Numbered from the stretch's first letter, positions 1-12,850 are shown. The stretch is DNA of 64,000 nt from Vanessa cardui (GCF_905220365.1 NC_061135.1:13731501-13795500), one strand, 5' to 3'. Made by a program: numbers and translations. The notes: a model not told the origin generated them from the sequence alone.

Positions 1-1800
1 ATTTTTGAACAGATTTATGGTTAAACAAATATCACATCGGAAAAAAAATTTGCTATATGTACTAAGCACTACAATATGGCAAATTAAAAAAAAATACAAG
101 ATCATATGAAAAATAATATAGTAATAGAAACTACATGGTGACAATATTCTCATTTTTTTATGTTAGGACCGCAGATGCTATTTAAAAATTTATGTCATAG
201 TTAAAATGAGAATGTCAAACAAAGGATTAGATAGTAATGTAATTTAATCATTTTGAATATTTAAACAATATGTCTATTAATTGTCTAGCTTGTTACATGT
301 CATAAGCTGTTATTGTTTACATAACGTGTCATTTAAAAGTACTGCAATAAGCAATTTATAGAATAGCAAAGTATATCAAAAATCACTCTAAATTAATCTT
401 GATTTTAAGTGATTTTATCAAGCTTATCCCTATCACATATCATCGATAAACGAAATGCAATGTAATTGCATTACTAGATAGGATCGATTTAATAGCTATT
501 TGAATAATTTGATCAATATCAGTATTTATCAGATGATATCATCGATTGAAAATTACCGTTTTTGATAAATATGATGTGGCTATGATGGTGATGTACTTTT
601 GACCAATTTCAGAGAACGGCGAAATTTTTAAAGGAAAATAGTCAACCGTGCGCTGCGTGACTGCTGACGCAACCTTTGCTAATATTGTAACTTATAAACA
701 CCTCTAGGAAAAGATCTTCGAAAACCTCGGCTTTAGTAAACGCAATAAGCGTTTATTTTGTCAGTTTCAGAGAAAGCAATTAAATACAATAAAACCACTT
801 GTACAATATACATCACAATACACCTGTGTATCTTGTCTAATGAAGCGATTTTGAATTCAATGTAAACTTGTACAACGTAAATAAACTTTAACCGTATGGT
901 ATTCCATGGCTCGGTGGCAATTAATTATTAATTTCAAATTACCAAATAAAACGATAAAACTTTTGGAATCTTGTTATATTAAATGTGATTTTTATCAAAA
1001 TAATTCCCGGACTGATAAATTTCAATCTTCATTATAAATATCTTAGATGATTAGAAACCGCAATTTTTAGATGATAACACACTTAGCGAACTAAGATATC
1101 ACCTCTAGGACTTTTTACTAAAAATGTTATATCTACATTATAAACCAAAATAACGATGGCTGAAAACCTTTTTTATACAATGGTATTTTAATACCTTTTT
1201 TGAGATATTGAAACATTATTCTAAAAACATCATCAAACTTGTTTTCTTTTTCAAATCTATGAAAAAAAATGTTAACAGCGCTTCGTAGTGAATTGATTGG
1301 ACCATAAGATCAAAAGAAATATTTGAAATAATTGTTAAAATACTGCAGTATTCATTGTAGATGAAAAAACATAAAATAAGATCGCATTTCGAAAGTTAGA
1401 TTAGATTTGAAGATGCTTAGATGAAATTTGAAATATTCCTGGATTAGATTCTCAAGAGCATAACTCCTGTTAACTTAAAAAAATAAGACCTAATTTTGTA
1501 ATATTACCATTATGATAATTTTACTATCTATACCCATCATGACAGAACGGATAAAATAAAGAGTTTTATTTTTATCTCATATATGTACATAGTAAGAAAA
1601 CACAAACTTTTATATGTATACATTGCAGGTCTTAATTAAAATAATCGTTATGTAAATCAATAAATGTATAATAACTGTATCAATACGTATTATTGAAGTA
1701 AAAGTCTTTTCGTATTTTATATGCAAGATTAATATTCAAGACCTTTTTCCTTGTTTTTAAGATATATGTGTCATTTTGTTCGATAACTTGTTGCAATTTT
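1..1800. other. AT-rich intergenic DNA, no gene seen
   Basis: No reading frame of protein-like composition and no clear repeat is visible. Several GATAA/TTATC and ATCGAT words cluster around 430-560, and a short inverted repeat (TAAACGC, 5-nt loop, GCGTTTA) lies near 737-756. These could be chance in AT-rich DNA. Confidence 0.6.
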
Positions 1801-1802
1801 GT

Positions 1803-2265
1803 AATTAGTCAAAATCAAAAAATCAAAATCAAAATAAACTTTATTCAAGTGGGCTTTTACAAGCACTTTTGAATCGTCATTTAACAATTAAGTAAAGCTA
1901 CCACCGGTTCGGAAAGTAGTTTCTACCGAGAAGAACCGGCAAGAAACTCAGTAGTTACTCTTCTTCAACATTTAAAAAATACAAAGTCATGTTAGTTAAT
2001 ACGACTATTAAAATTAACATATCCTGCGTGGAAGTCAACAGGTATTAATTACACGCTTTTTTATCATCTACAAAATCTTGTATCGAGTAATACGCCTTTT
2101 TTACCAATGTATTTTTTATAAACGATTAGAATTTACGAAGAGGCAAAGTTAAAAATGTCTGCGGAATTTTATTATAAAAACGGATACCTTGCCCCAAGAA
2201 AGATTTATTGACTTTGCGGAGTCGGAAACTTGGCGTTATAAGCTTATCCTTACTCCTAGTGCATA
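1803..2265 (-). mobile_element. LINE 3' end (family J), 5'-truncated copy
   Basis: On the minus strand the copy ends in an A-rich tail (seen on + as repeated AAAATC followed by AATAAACTTTATTCAAGT). It shares the blocks 'CCACCGGTTCGG' and 'GAAGAACCGGCAAGAAACTC' with the tails at 8578, 29229 and 50609. The last of these is joined to a reverse transcriptase, which identifies the family as a jockey/CR1-like non-LTR retrotransposon. No coding sequence survives here. Confidence 0.6.
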
Positions 2266-2477
2266 TATTATACAATGATTATCACTGATTTTATCAAAGT
2301 GATCAATGTTACTGTGAATATACATAATATTGTTGTAGTGTATATATAATAATGAAATTGCTATAGGAACTTTGGGACTTATGGCAAAAAAGTGACTCTT
2401 GAAAGCTGAAAATACCAAAAACACGGTGAAAATCTGTAAGATAAGGCATCAATGATTGAAGTATTGTCCATATTTTT

Positions 2478-2518
2478 AACCGACTTCAAAAAAAGGAGGA
2501 GGTTCTCAATTCGTCGGG

Positions 2519-2555
<37 letters not shown>

Positions 2556-3306
2556 ATGTTACCGAATTACTCGAAGATGGCTGGGCCGATTTTGACAATT
2601 CTTTTTTTGTTTGAAAGGGCATGTTTTACAGGTGGTCCCATTGTCAGGAGATCAGGATCTGATGATGGGATCCTGGAGAAATCGAGGGAACTCCTCAAAT
2701 TTTATAGGCACACCTATAGTGATTTCGGTTTTATTCAAAGTGCCTTGGTCATATGCTCACGAAAAGTGACATTTGATGAAGTGGAACTGATGATGAAGAC
2801 CACAACTGGTAATCAGAACCTATTAGTAAGTAACTATTTTACGGGTTTAGTTCTATTTCTTTAAGATAGTCGTCAAGCAATTGATGTTAGTAAACATGCC
2901 TATGATGAAGTCTAGCTGATGGTGGACTACAAGGAGAACTCCTCAATGATTAACGGCATTGCATCGGGAAAAATGGTATTGTCTAATTGGCGATGAGCAG
3001 TTAACATTAGGCTATTGTAGCTTAGGTAACGCTTAATTTGAGTTGCAGTCCACATCGTATTGAAACGGCGTTGAGTTATGTTTAGAGTCGAAAGCCAAAT
3101 AATGAGATTCTTTATGAACAACTATTATATATAAGAATAAGAATGTTTACCAATTGTAATTATAAATAACAAAACAACACTGAAAAGCAGTAAATAAATT
3201 TTTATAAATAAAAAAAAACCGCCTTCAAAAATGAACTAAAAAGAAAAAAATAATCAGTTACATCCATATCCAATTTACGATTTTTTAATCACCTTTTGAA
3301 GTCGGT
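2478..3306. mobile_element. MITE-like element with 13-bp terminal inverted repeats
   Basis: The left end reads ACCGACTTCAAAA (2479-2491) and the right end TTTTGAAGTCGGT (3294-3306), a perfect inverted pair. The left end continues with GGAGGAGGTTCTCAATTCG, which reappears inverted at the right end of a second element at 46183-46440, so this is a repeated family. A 30-nt T run (2522-2551) lies inside. A 102-codon open frame at 2556-2864 resembles nothing recognised and is probably incidental. The element is likely a non-autonomous DNA transposon; its superfamily cannot be assigned by eye. Confidence 0.5.
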
Positions 3307-3563
3307 GCCAACAAAGTAAATAAATTCCTATATTGAAATCATTTAATATGTATCGATAGTAAGGTTTGTCTAATGGTGTCATCTATACAATAAATAGATT
3401 TCGTTTTTGTATGTATGTATTATGTATTATGTACCTATATTAGCAATAATGGCACCGACTTTGAGAGGTGATTAAAAAATCGTAAATTGGATATGGATGT
3501 AACTGATTATTTTTTTCTTTTTAGTTCATTTTTGAAGGCGGTTTTTTTTTATTTATAAAAATT
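3197..3563. repeat. Fold-back: two near-identical inverted arms of about 115 bp
   Basis: The arm at 3197-3312 is repeated almost exactly in reverse complement at 3447-3563, separated by about 135 bp. Shared blocks include CGCCTTCAAAAATGAAC and CATCCATATCCAATTTACG with their complements. The left arm carries the right terminus of the 2478-3306 element, so the structure may be two copies of that element end inserted head to head. Confidence 0.7.
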
Positions 3564-4555
3564 TATACAAGTAAGCTTTCTCAGTCTTCGCCGATTGGCT
3601 AAAGATCTTATATAGGTGTGTACCCAGACTTTTTCAAGTAAGTCAAAATTATTCTGTGGTCAGACCCTACCTCTTCAGCTAGATTTTATTCTGATTTTTC
3701 ATAATTTATGTTGTAATAATATATAATAAATAAAAAGTCCAATCAATCATTATTATCTACTAGTATCTCTACATTACAACAATACAATTGTCTTTTAATA
3801 TCTTCATAAATATTCCACAGCAAAAAATCCAATTAAATTCAATTAACTTAAATATTTAACTTCAAAATATTTTTCAGAATTATGACAAATTTAATATATA
3901 TTTCGTTTTATATTGTTTTAAACAACAATTCCTGTGACCCATCATAAGGATTTTAAAAACTAACAAAATCATGAGTTCATAAAATCTATTAGAGTATTTG
4001 TACTAACTATAAAAAAATTCAACTTGAACTGTAAATTTGTGCAGTATTTTTTATTAAATTAGTGAAATAGAGGTAGACATTTCATATGCATAGTCAGCTT
4101 TGCCATGACGTTAATGAAGAACAAGGTAATTTCTTTAAAATACCTGAAGTAGACCTAAAAGAAGATTTTTCGCATCGACAGTTCTACATACTTACAGAGT
4201 TAGCTCTGTGAGCAGTCTGGTATTTCTAGAGCTCGAAATTTGAATGAGATATGTGGTACACAAAGAGGTCTTAAATTAACTTAATATTTTAAATTAATCT
4301 GTAAACATATTTTACTTCCACGCGAGCATAGCTGCGAGAAACAGCTAGTATTTTGAGTACTAGCGCATATTTTCTGAAAACCATAAATTTTATATTTGGT
4401 CTAAACCTATAACTTCTCATAATATCAAATTTGTTTGTGTTTGATTTAAGAAATACTTAATGGTTGGTACACGTGAATTTAGATCGAATCACTGGACTCA
4501 ACTAAATACCAAATAAATGAAATGAATGCCTGTCATGTAAACATACAAAGATAGG
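3564..4555. other. AT-rich intergenic DNA
   Basis: No gene is seen. Around 4310-4360 the phrase 'CTGCGAGAAACAGCTAGTA' resembles the end of the widespread lepidopteran repeat annotated at 4556-4716, so part of this stretch is probably repeat-derived. Confidence 0.5.
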
Positions 4556-4716
4556 AAATAAAATAATATTATAAATGTGAAAGTAGGTCTGTCTGTTGCT
4601 CTTTCACTACGAATCCAATGAACCGAATTGGTTGAAATTTGATAGGCTACTTTTTTGCCTAACACTTGACAACTAACCCCTTCCAACGAGAGCGAAACCG
4701 CGGGCAACAACTAGTA
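4556..4716 (+). repeat. Common lepidopteran interspersed repeat end
   Basis: The stretch runs from TATTATAAATGTGAAAGTAG through 'CTGTTGCTCTTTCAC' and 'GAACCGAATTGGTTGAAATT' to 'GAAACCGCGGGCAAC'. This sentence-like series is found in very many lepidopteran introns and intergenic regions, often at the 3' end of mobile elements. A related copy in the other orientation lies at 52105-52275. The assignment is from recollection of the pattern; the element class is not certain. Confidence 0.5.
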
Positions 4717-5585
4717 TTTTATACTGTAACATCCTTCCAATGTAAAATTAGTTATTAATAATCAATTAGATATAATTAATAATTATCTATCCCGCTGTAT
4801 CTTCTGATACAAGTTGTATATACTTTGATGCTATTGGTTTTTTTTCAATTTTCCATTATAAGTAAACCGTCTCCTCATTAACATTTCGTAACATTATTCC
4901 AAGAAGTTATGATGCATACACTAGCACTGATTTATAAATGCAATTACATTATTATCATCGATAATGATTTTCCTTGGAACGGTAAATCATGCGAATTGCT
5001 TTTCAATTTTTTGAATGACTACGTTCTAATAATACAAATTATAACTTTGTGTGTTTATCGGGACACTTAAGTATAATTGATCTTATCTTAAAATTTCCTT
5101 TAAAAGTTTATCTACCGCTAATAAATGACAAGTTTTAAAAATATCATAAAGCAATATTATTATTTACAAACATTTCGTATTTCGTCTAAATCACTGAGTC
5201 AGCATTGTAATGAAGCTTGAATATATCGTAGTCATTTTCTCCCCACCATCATCTTACTTTGTCAATTGTGTTTCTTGCCTTAATTTCAACATAGTAGAGT
5301 AATCCGATCAGGTAGTAGTAGACTCGAGTTCCCGCAGAATTAAAAATATCAATCCCGCAGGATCACGAAATTTTTAGGATCTCGTTTAGTTATAAAAAAT
5401 CACATGATTAAATACGATAAAAACTGCTTGTTTGTGACAGTTACGTTAATTATTTGAAATAAAACGAAAGCCTTTGTCTTTTAATATTATTAACTAAATA
5501 ATTTCCAGTCTTACTAATAATAATTATAAACCTAACCCTGTAGTGCGAACTATTAGCATGTCCTTGAAAAAATATTACTCAATCA
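4717..5585. other. AT-rich intergenic DNA, no gene seen
   Basis: No frame, RNA gene or clear repeat could be supported. Confidence 0.5.
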
Positions 5586-5760
5586 AATGCTAGAACTTTT
5601 TGACACCAATAGGTTGCTACACATTAAACAATTTCCATTTGCAAGGGAGGAGTCACAGAAGACTTTATGCATATTTTATGATTTAGCTAAGGCCTTTGAT
5701 TGTATGCAACAGGAAACTTTGGCGTGAAAGCAATGTCATGGTGCATTTGAGCTTCTGATT
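5586..5760 (+). pseudogene. Reverse-transcriptase fragment of LINE family J
   Basis: One frame reads F-Y-D-L-A-K-A-F-D-C near 5675-5705, the classic non-LTR reverse transcriptase motif A (catalytic Asp region), followed shortly by stops. The related minus-strand fragment at 22494-23250 carries the same motif. No LINE tail is attached. This is a short dead fragment. Confidence 0.5.
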
Positions 5761-6024
5761 TCGGATCTGAGAAATCGTTTTCATGTTTGGATGTAAATGA
5801 TCTTCAGCATTTTCTATATATTTATAACGAAAACAAATTAACATAGTTTTGCAAACATAAACATTATTATTTTATATTTTGATAATCCCTTTATGCTTAT
5901 ACATCAATTTCAAATTGCAATATCATTATCCTTGACCAAAAAAACATGTATAACCTAATCTTGGTCAATATGAACACATTATATTAAAATTATCTTTTCA
6001 AAACAAATCAATACATATAAAACT

Positions 6025-6330
6025 GTTCCGTTACTGAGTGACTGAGTGACTGAAAGACAACGCACAGCCTAAACCACTAGACCTAGCGATATGTGTGTAT
6101 GCCTTAAGTGTCCTAGAGGTAACACTAAGAAGGGATTTTTCTAAATTCCCACAGGATAGGGAATAAATGGAATTTATATTTTTGAACCAAAGTAGCTCTA
6201 TCTCCGTAACTATAATTATTAGGGGTTTCAAATTTAGCATGCAAGTAGGTTGTAACAACAACTAAAAACTATTATTAGGATATTACAGAATTCCCAAGGG
6301 ATAGGGAATAAAAGGGACTTGTCATTTATA
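6025..6330. repeat. Interspersed repeat with internal duplication
   Basis: Phrases such as 'GACTGAGTGACTGA', 'CTAAACCACTAGACC' and a doubled 'AATTCCCA..GGATAGGGAATAAA' (about 6144 and 6291) match the style of common lepidopteran repeats related to the 4556 element. No coding content is visible. Confidence 0.4.
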
Positions 6331-7470
6331 AATTACTGCGCTTACAAAAATGCTTTTGTTCACAGTTGCTTGCTCTAACTTATAGTCACAGACCCCAACA
6401 TATGATCAATTTCTAAAAGAGAAAATAGAAAAATATGCTAGGCAATAGGCATAATATTGTATTTTATTCGCTTATTATCAACAATAAAATAATTTGACAA
6501 TCAAAGATAATGATGATTACAACCGATTCAATAAATATGAAATATTAATCACATATCACGATAATACTGATTTCATATTTAGGTTTTAATAACTTGCATA
6601 TAGTATAGTAAGCCTTGATAGATTTCGCCAATCCGGCTAAGATTAAAACTTTATAAATATTTGGATAATGGGATTAATAAAAAAATTACTTTATTCAAGT
6701 AGGTGTTTAGGTGCATTTTTTTAATAAAATTGGATAAAAAAAATTTTAAATCGACTCGAAGAAGTTTGTTACCCTTGACCACAGATACATTTTGTTTTTA
6801 CGTGTGATTTGCTAATAGCTCTGATATATTACCCATTAGAAACAGTTCTTCACAAAACTTTCGGTAACAACGTCGCCATGTCAATATTTTTTTTTCGAAT
6901 CTTATCCTCAACATATGATACCGTGGCTATTCAAGGTAATTTGTTGTATATTTTACGATTAAAATAACTATCCGGTTATTGTCGGTTTTTATCGAGGAAG
7001 CTGAATACTTTCCTCTAGGATAAATATAAATACTTCCAAATCAATACAATATATTTTTGGTGCTACGAATTTATGTGACGTGCATGAATTCGTAGCACCA
7101 CACGTACATTGGGGAATAATTAAAATTACTGTTATATTATGGGAAGATTAAGTTAATGTATTATTATTATTATATAATAATATTAGCAACATGAACATGA
7201 ACAATATCATCTTCTTATCTTTTGCTTAAATATAGAAAGTAAGATTAAAAAAATATAGGTTGTTTCTGTGAGACATTAATTGTGTAATAGGGGAAATAAT
7301 GTGGATATTATTGAAATAAGAGATTTTCAAATAAATAGGAAAAAGAAGGTGAAAGATTTTTTTATCTTAACATAACTGTTGATAAAATAGAATAATAGCC
7401 AATGCACACACACATGCATGTTCCACTGCCGGCAAAGACTTCTTATCCATTTCCAGTACTGGACAGTAGA
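6331..7470. other. AT-rich intergenic DNA
   Basis: No gene is seen. A short LINE-tail-like phrase ('TTACTTTATTCAAGTAGG') occurs near 6687-6705. An inverted pair TGCTACGAATT(T)..AATTCGTAGCA lies around 7060-7100. Confidence 0.5.
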
Positions 7471-7477
7471 TAGACGA

Positions 7478-7786
7478 GTAGCAACAACAACAATAGCCTG
7501 TAAATTCCCACTGCTGGGCTAAAGGCCTCCTCTCCCTTTGAGGAGAAGGTTTGGAACATATTCCACCACGCTGTTCCAATTCGGATTGGTGAAAACATAT
7601 GTGGCAGAATTTCTATGAAATTTGTCACATGCAGGTTTCCTCACGATGTTTTCGTTCACCGCTGAGTACGAGATTAATTATAAAGACAAATTAAGCACAT
7701 GAATCAGCGGTGCTTGCCTGGGTTTGAACTCGCAATCATCGGTTAAGATGCACGCGTTCTAACCACTGGGCCATTTCGACAAGTTG
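7478..7786 (-). mobile_element. tRNA-derived SINE, family B, near full length
   Basis: Read on the minus strand it starts with a pol III A-box-like 'TGGCCCAGTGGTTAGAACG', followed by a B-box-like 'GAGTTCAAACCC', and ends in a TTG-rich tail (CAACAACAACAA on +). A second full copy lies at 50318-50606 on +, with fragments at 7910 and 60641. Signature phrases are 'GGTTTGGAACATATTCCACCACGCTGTTCC' and 'CTCACGATGTTTTC'. It encodes no protein; the frames inside are chance. Confidence 0.7.
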
Positions 7787-7909
7787 CAAATTTACAGTAA
7801 ATTTAATAATAAGCAAAATATGTATGGAGTTTTATTATTGTCGTAAATGATAAAAGTAATTAAGAGCATATAAAAATATACCACATTGTTGGACTGATCC
7901 CTTTATAAA

Positions 7910-8080
7910 CTTTAAACCATATTCCACCACACCGCTATGAAGCGGGTTTGTCAGTACATAATATGTGGTAGATTTTCATTTGTGATAGCTGTTTCCTTAT
8001 GCTGTTTACCTATGTCACCGAGCACGAGATGAATTGTACTTAACAGCTCTGGCCCCGTAACCAAACTTCGGTTAAGTATC
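7910..8080 (-). mobile_element. SINE family B fragment
   Basis: It shares 'ATATTCCACCACACCGCT', 'ATATGTGGTAGA' and 'CCGAGCACGAGATGAATT' with the family B SINE at 7478, in the same orientation, but the head is missing and the copy is diverged. Confidence 0.5.
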
Positions 8081-8092
8081 AAATGTGTAGAA

Positions 8093-8530
8093 CATTCCAT
8101 CATCATCATCACCATTAGAAAATGCAATCCACTGATGGACATAGGCCAATCTTATAGTGCGCCATAACTTCCATTTTATCGATCTGTGATCTCGACTCAA
8201 AAACTCCTCTGCTCCAACGACCATCTTTCCTTCTTCATACGTGACCAACCCAAGGTCACTTGTGTTGGCCATTCACGCTCGAATAACCAGAGATCTCAAT
8301 GATCTCTGGTTATTCGACGATAAATCTTCTGATTTTATTCTTCAAAGAAAGTATTTGGACCATTTCGATCTATAATACGCTGAGCGACATTTAAATTGTG
8401 AACTAGTTCTGCAGTAAGCGTCCACATTTCAGAACAGTGTACCATGACAATTAAAACGTATTGGGATATGCGCGACGTAAGGACTTGACGAAGGATATCA
8501 AATTCTGCCCATTAAAAGTGGTTTCTTCGA
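8093..8530 (-). pseudogene. RTE-type LINE remnant (C-terminal region and tail)
   Basis: The + strand shows CATCATCATCATCACC followed by the common phrase 'CCACTGATGGACATAGGCC', the complement of an RTE-type 3' tail. On the minus strand a broken frame reads W-T-L-T-A-E-L-V-H-N-L-N-V-A-Q-R near 8400, which matches the region preceding the 'ERAMLG' block seen in the RTE copy at 57478. The frame has several stops and a 35-bp hairpin interrupts it, so this is a dead copy. Confidence 0.5.
8281..8315. repeat. Perfect 15-bp hairpin with 5-nt loop
   Basis: GAATAACCAGAGATC (8281-8295) is followed by TCAAT and then its exact complement GATCTCTGGTTATTC (8301-8315). It lies inside the decayed RTE copy, so it looks like a small local inverted duplication rather than a transcript terminator. 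Confidence 0.8.
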
Positions 8531-8577
8531 ACGTCTTCTTTTTCAAAGTTTTCTTGTCTTTCTATTCTGTTCTCGAT

Positions 8578-8990
8578 GAAATCAAATCAATTTTATTCAA
8601 GTAAACTTTAGAGTTCTTGAATCGTCAACAATTAAATACTACCACCGTTTCGGAACGCAGCTTCTAGCGAGAAGAATCGGCAAGAAACTCGCATAGTTGC
8701 TCTTTTCAAATAAACAGATTTACAATGCTGTTATTTACAGTAATCAGTGTCCTATAATGGAACCCGAGCCTAGCTCCAGGCGTTTCTTTCTAAAAAGTAC
8801 TCTTTTAATGAATAATATGATTTATTTATTAATTTAGTCTTAATAATCTTTTTAAATTTTGAGAATGGTAAATTCTAGTAGATTATATTTTCCGGTATCT
8901 TATTATACGAGTATATGCGTATACCATTGCCCAAAAACGTTCTATTTACCGTATGCAATACCAGATCGATGACTTGATCCATTCACATTC
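8578..8990 (-). mobile_element. LINE 3' end, family J, truncated copy
   Basis: The tail phrase AAATCAATTTTATTCAAGTA is followed by 'CCACCGTTTCGGAA' and 'GAAGAATCGGCAAGAAACTC', closely matching the copy at 29229-29586. The homology continues through 'CGGTATCTTATTATA' and 'GCGTATACCATTGCCCAAAAACG'. No coding sequence is left. Confidence 0.65.
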
Positions 8991-11925
8991 ACCGACTTAT
9001 TTATTCTTGAAATTATTTATTCTTGAAGATTCAAGAAGCATTTTTCGATCGGTTCCAGAACGAAATGCCTGTTGAATACTTTACTCTTGTCTAAATTCAT
9101 ACAGAGTTTACATTCCTATATTTGGACAGTCATTGTAGCGGCGTTATATTGACAATACGATTACAATTTACAAGTAAATATCGTGGTTAATTGGAATAAT
9201 TAACGATTACGAATAGACGATACCATTGCTATATCTAATCAATCTGTTATAAAGTTATCTAGATAATTTGAAATATCTCCTGAAATTTTGAGAAGATATG
9301 ATCTGTGTATTGCTTGCTCATTTTTGTAATTGGAAATACGCATTTGAAAAAGTATAACGCGCAATGCATTGCTTATATAGATAATTGACATTATTATTTA
9401 TTCAATATAGCAAAAAAATCACAACTAGATCTTTGGTGGAGAATTAAACATTCCCTCAGGAGCCAATAACACTTAAGTGATTGCATAACAATTAATAAAC
9501 AATTTGTTATAACAATGGTTCATCAGACAACCGTTGCGTATGTTCAACAATATTCATGAAGCCTGGACGGCGTTGGGAGGTTTCATTGACATTTTGTGTC
9601 GTCGCCTTTATTTACAGATCTATTTTTAGGACATTTATATTCCTAATTTATATGTATAAATAACTTGTCGATAGCAAACACGGAATCATATCGATCACTG
9701 AAGACATTTCTTTGATTTTATAATAAAATTTGATAGGCTTAGTGCCAGCAACTTACTTTTATAGTTAGTTTTAGAAAAATTAAATTCCTTAACTCCAAAA
9801 CTGAGTCATCTAAAAACAATTGTACTTCTGTAAACCACAAAACCGCGAATTTGAATGCCTTAAACAACTTTTATTGAGTTATTGGAAGATACACCAAGAT
9901 TTATCAGATAGTTCAAACATAAATTTTCGTTTGATAAACTTAAAAACCAACGACCAAAATTTTACTTATACATATAAAATTGTACCCAATTCATTTTCGA
10001 TATCGCTGAAACACCCGTACGAAGTTAACGTTAACAGCAGTTTTATAATATACATATATTTTCCCCTTTTTTTTCCTTTAGGTGTGTCTTTTAAAAAAAT
10101 AGTAGTTATATGTTATGTATATTCTTATTTTTGGTTAATCAGTCTGTCCATGAAGTGTAAAATGATGTATATATCTTGTTGAATGATTTATTTTGGATGA
10201 CTGCGCTTGTTTAATGTAATTAGCATGTTCAAATTATCTTTAAGAATTCATTGAAAGCGATAACTTTGACGATTACGATGAAGATGACATCGATAGCTGG
10301 AAATCTTAAGAACATATTTATTTTTATTGAGTAATCAATTATTGGTAATCAATCATTCTGCTTATGTCGCCATACCATGCAATGCAGGCTGGTGAAAAAC
10401 CCCTCTTGAAGAGGAATACCTGTAATTAGTGGACAGACTATATACAAATGCTTAGATACGATATTAGATTTGTAAATGTTATTAGTACTCATGCTCCATG
10501 TCGTCTTTTAAAAAACCTATCGGAATGGAACGGATAATCGATTCACACATGGCAATATATTGACCAAAATACCTATAGAACGTGACACACAACAATATCA
10601 TTATATTAAAAAAAAACAATATTGGGACCTCGCTCTTATTACTCCGCCATTTAAACTTACTGGTTTTATAGGTAATGTGAAAAATTTAATGGAAACTTGA
10701 ACATCTAAAAAAAATTTGAAATGGAAATTGAAAAAATTACGATCAAAGCTGCTGAAGGCAGCAGCTGGGCGAAGTTGTCCCTTAAAGGAAAAGTCTTATT
10801 TTTTTTAATTAGGAAATTAGTTCGCTGGTTTTCCCCATTATTGGTTTGTGGATACTCATGTGACTTTTCGTTATAATTGCATACTACTTCATTGGTCTAT
10901 TAGATTTAATTTTTAAAACCAAGATTTAAACTTCAGTTCGGGCTAGTATAAAGTTATTCAGTTTTACTGTCTAAAATTTGCCTAAACTTTTTCCGGAGAG
11001 AAGTGAGAGTGCATTCGCTTCACGTCATAACACAAACTTTTACACTATAAATATTTCCTACCTAGGGTCATCATCCTCGTTTCGTACATCGTTAAAAAAA
11101 CTAAATTAATTTTCAAACTACAATTAAAGTCAGTGGTGCCTATCTAAGTTTGAACTAAGATTTAAGCATTCTAACTATTAAGCCATTTTTGCTCATTATG
11201 TTTTATTTGAGACATAATTTAAAGAATAAGTACAAGTTTTTAGATTAGATAAAACGGTAATAACATTAGTTTTTATCGTTTATTGTTCTCCTAAATTTAG
11301 TTCAACGTCCGAATGCCTTTAGCTAAACTCTTTTACCAATAACAGGTCATTTGTCATTTAGATACTTAAACTACCAAGCTTCGCTCGGGTAGAATAAGGG
11401 TTTCGCCTCCGCCTATTTCTGAAAACCGCATAAATATCACGGACCATATAGGTACATTAGTACTGTAAGAAATCTGAATCATGCCTCATAACATCAATAT
11501 GCCACTAAGATTTTAGGTCTGTAGTAAAACTAGTTCAATAAGACTTCAAATACAATAGAAACAACGATACCAAGTGTGGGTGGGCTTGCTCAAGCAAGTG
11601 CCAGCATTGTAGCAATATCAACAGAAGACTTTATTATTCTTTGTATAATTACAAGTTTAGGAATAGTTTAGTTATAGATTATTGTAAGTCTATTAATGAT
11701 TTTATACTATCTATTTTAAATTCACATTTTTATCAATTTTTTTATGTAATTATATCAATAGAAAAATCTATATGATGACTATCATCGCGTAACGCGGTAG
11801 AAAAGGCTTCTAAATACTGAGGCTGTTAAATAGACATAATTACCATTTTTATTTTTATGAACGATACTTACATATAGACGTGTATACAAAATTTATGACA
11901 ATATTTTTGACTTTTACTCTAGCGA
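8991..11925. other. Long gene-poor, AT-rich stretch
   Basis: I see no supported gene. A 120-codon open frame at 9820-10182 (+) has no recognisable domain, low-complexity AT-driven composition and no splice context, so I do not call it. Short repeat-like phrases occur, for example 'AAAGTCAGTGGTGCC' near 11128, which is faintly like the family B SINE. Confidence 0.5.
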
Positions 11926-11929
11926 GGTA

Positions 11930-12850
11930 AAAGAGCCGCCGGGATGGTAGTAAACAACAATAAACAATTCTAACAATGTAAACAATTTAAGACGCCAGAG
12001 TCCTGGAAGAGTCCTCGAAGGACTTCAGAGGTAACAGAGCGTCTAAACTCAAAGTGGTGGAGATTTAGATCTCGATTTAGTGAGGAGAGAAAGTTACTAA
12101 GTCTCCCTGCCATTGGCAACTAATCGATTGACCATGCATGAGCTGACATTCGCGATCTACAATACATTAACTTCTAACACGGAACCTTGCCCCAACGGGA
12201 TTCCAAAGAAGGTTTTTGACATTAGCTTAGGTTTTAGATACTTCTAAAGGCTGTGATGACTGTTCAACGGCTGCCTCCGTACTGCCAAGTTCTCCAAAGA
12301 ATTTGTAAGGAGATAAATTGCTTTTATTTAAGAAGGATAGCGAAACCTTTATGCATACTGTCCCAAATCCTCGCTGGTAATTTTTTTCGAGCGTAACATC
12401 ACTTTATCTCTGTTTCATTTGCCATGTATTGCAGCCCCTGACCTGGCTGAGCTTGTTTAATTTACGATAAGGCCGTTTGAGACACGACTGTCGGAGCAAG
12501 CAGTGACCGGAATGGTGTGATTGACATTGGTGACAAGTCTTAGCATCGGCATGCATTCAACGTTTCCTCGAGGCGCTATTGGGGTCGCCTTTACTGTGTT
12601 TACTCCCGTGAAGTAAGACAATTAAAAAAGACCCGAGGTCCTACAGTGATCCGTTTTGGGACATCTGTAGAGGAACCTCGAGGACCGTATAAAAAAAGTA
12701 TCCTTCTTCTACGAGACCGTGATCATCCAGAGGATGGGGAAGTGGATATGCGGTAGAACCAATATTTCTCTGCAATGCCCACAAAGGTGTTGTAAGTCAA
12801 TGGTTGGTACCTAACAACAAAGACTTTCATAAAGCGCTCTCACCAATATG
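11930..12850 (+). pseudogene. Degenerate R1-like LINE reverse transcriptase
   Basis: This stretch is visibly richer in G+C than its surroundings. Broken plus-strand frames read T-E-P-C-P-N-G-I-P-K-K-V-F near 12180 (the 'APGPDGIP' region of non-LTR reverse transcriptases) and then L-F-N-G-C-L-R-T-A-K-F near 12258 (matching the 'FNGCLRTGxFP' region of the R1 group). Stops and frameshifts interrupt the reading throughout. The clade is inferred from these two blocks only. Confidence 0.4.

Noticed and set aside
9820..10182. 120-codon open frame
   Set aside because: No domain, signal or splice context; AT-driven composition rich in Ile, Tyr, Phe, Asn and Ser.
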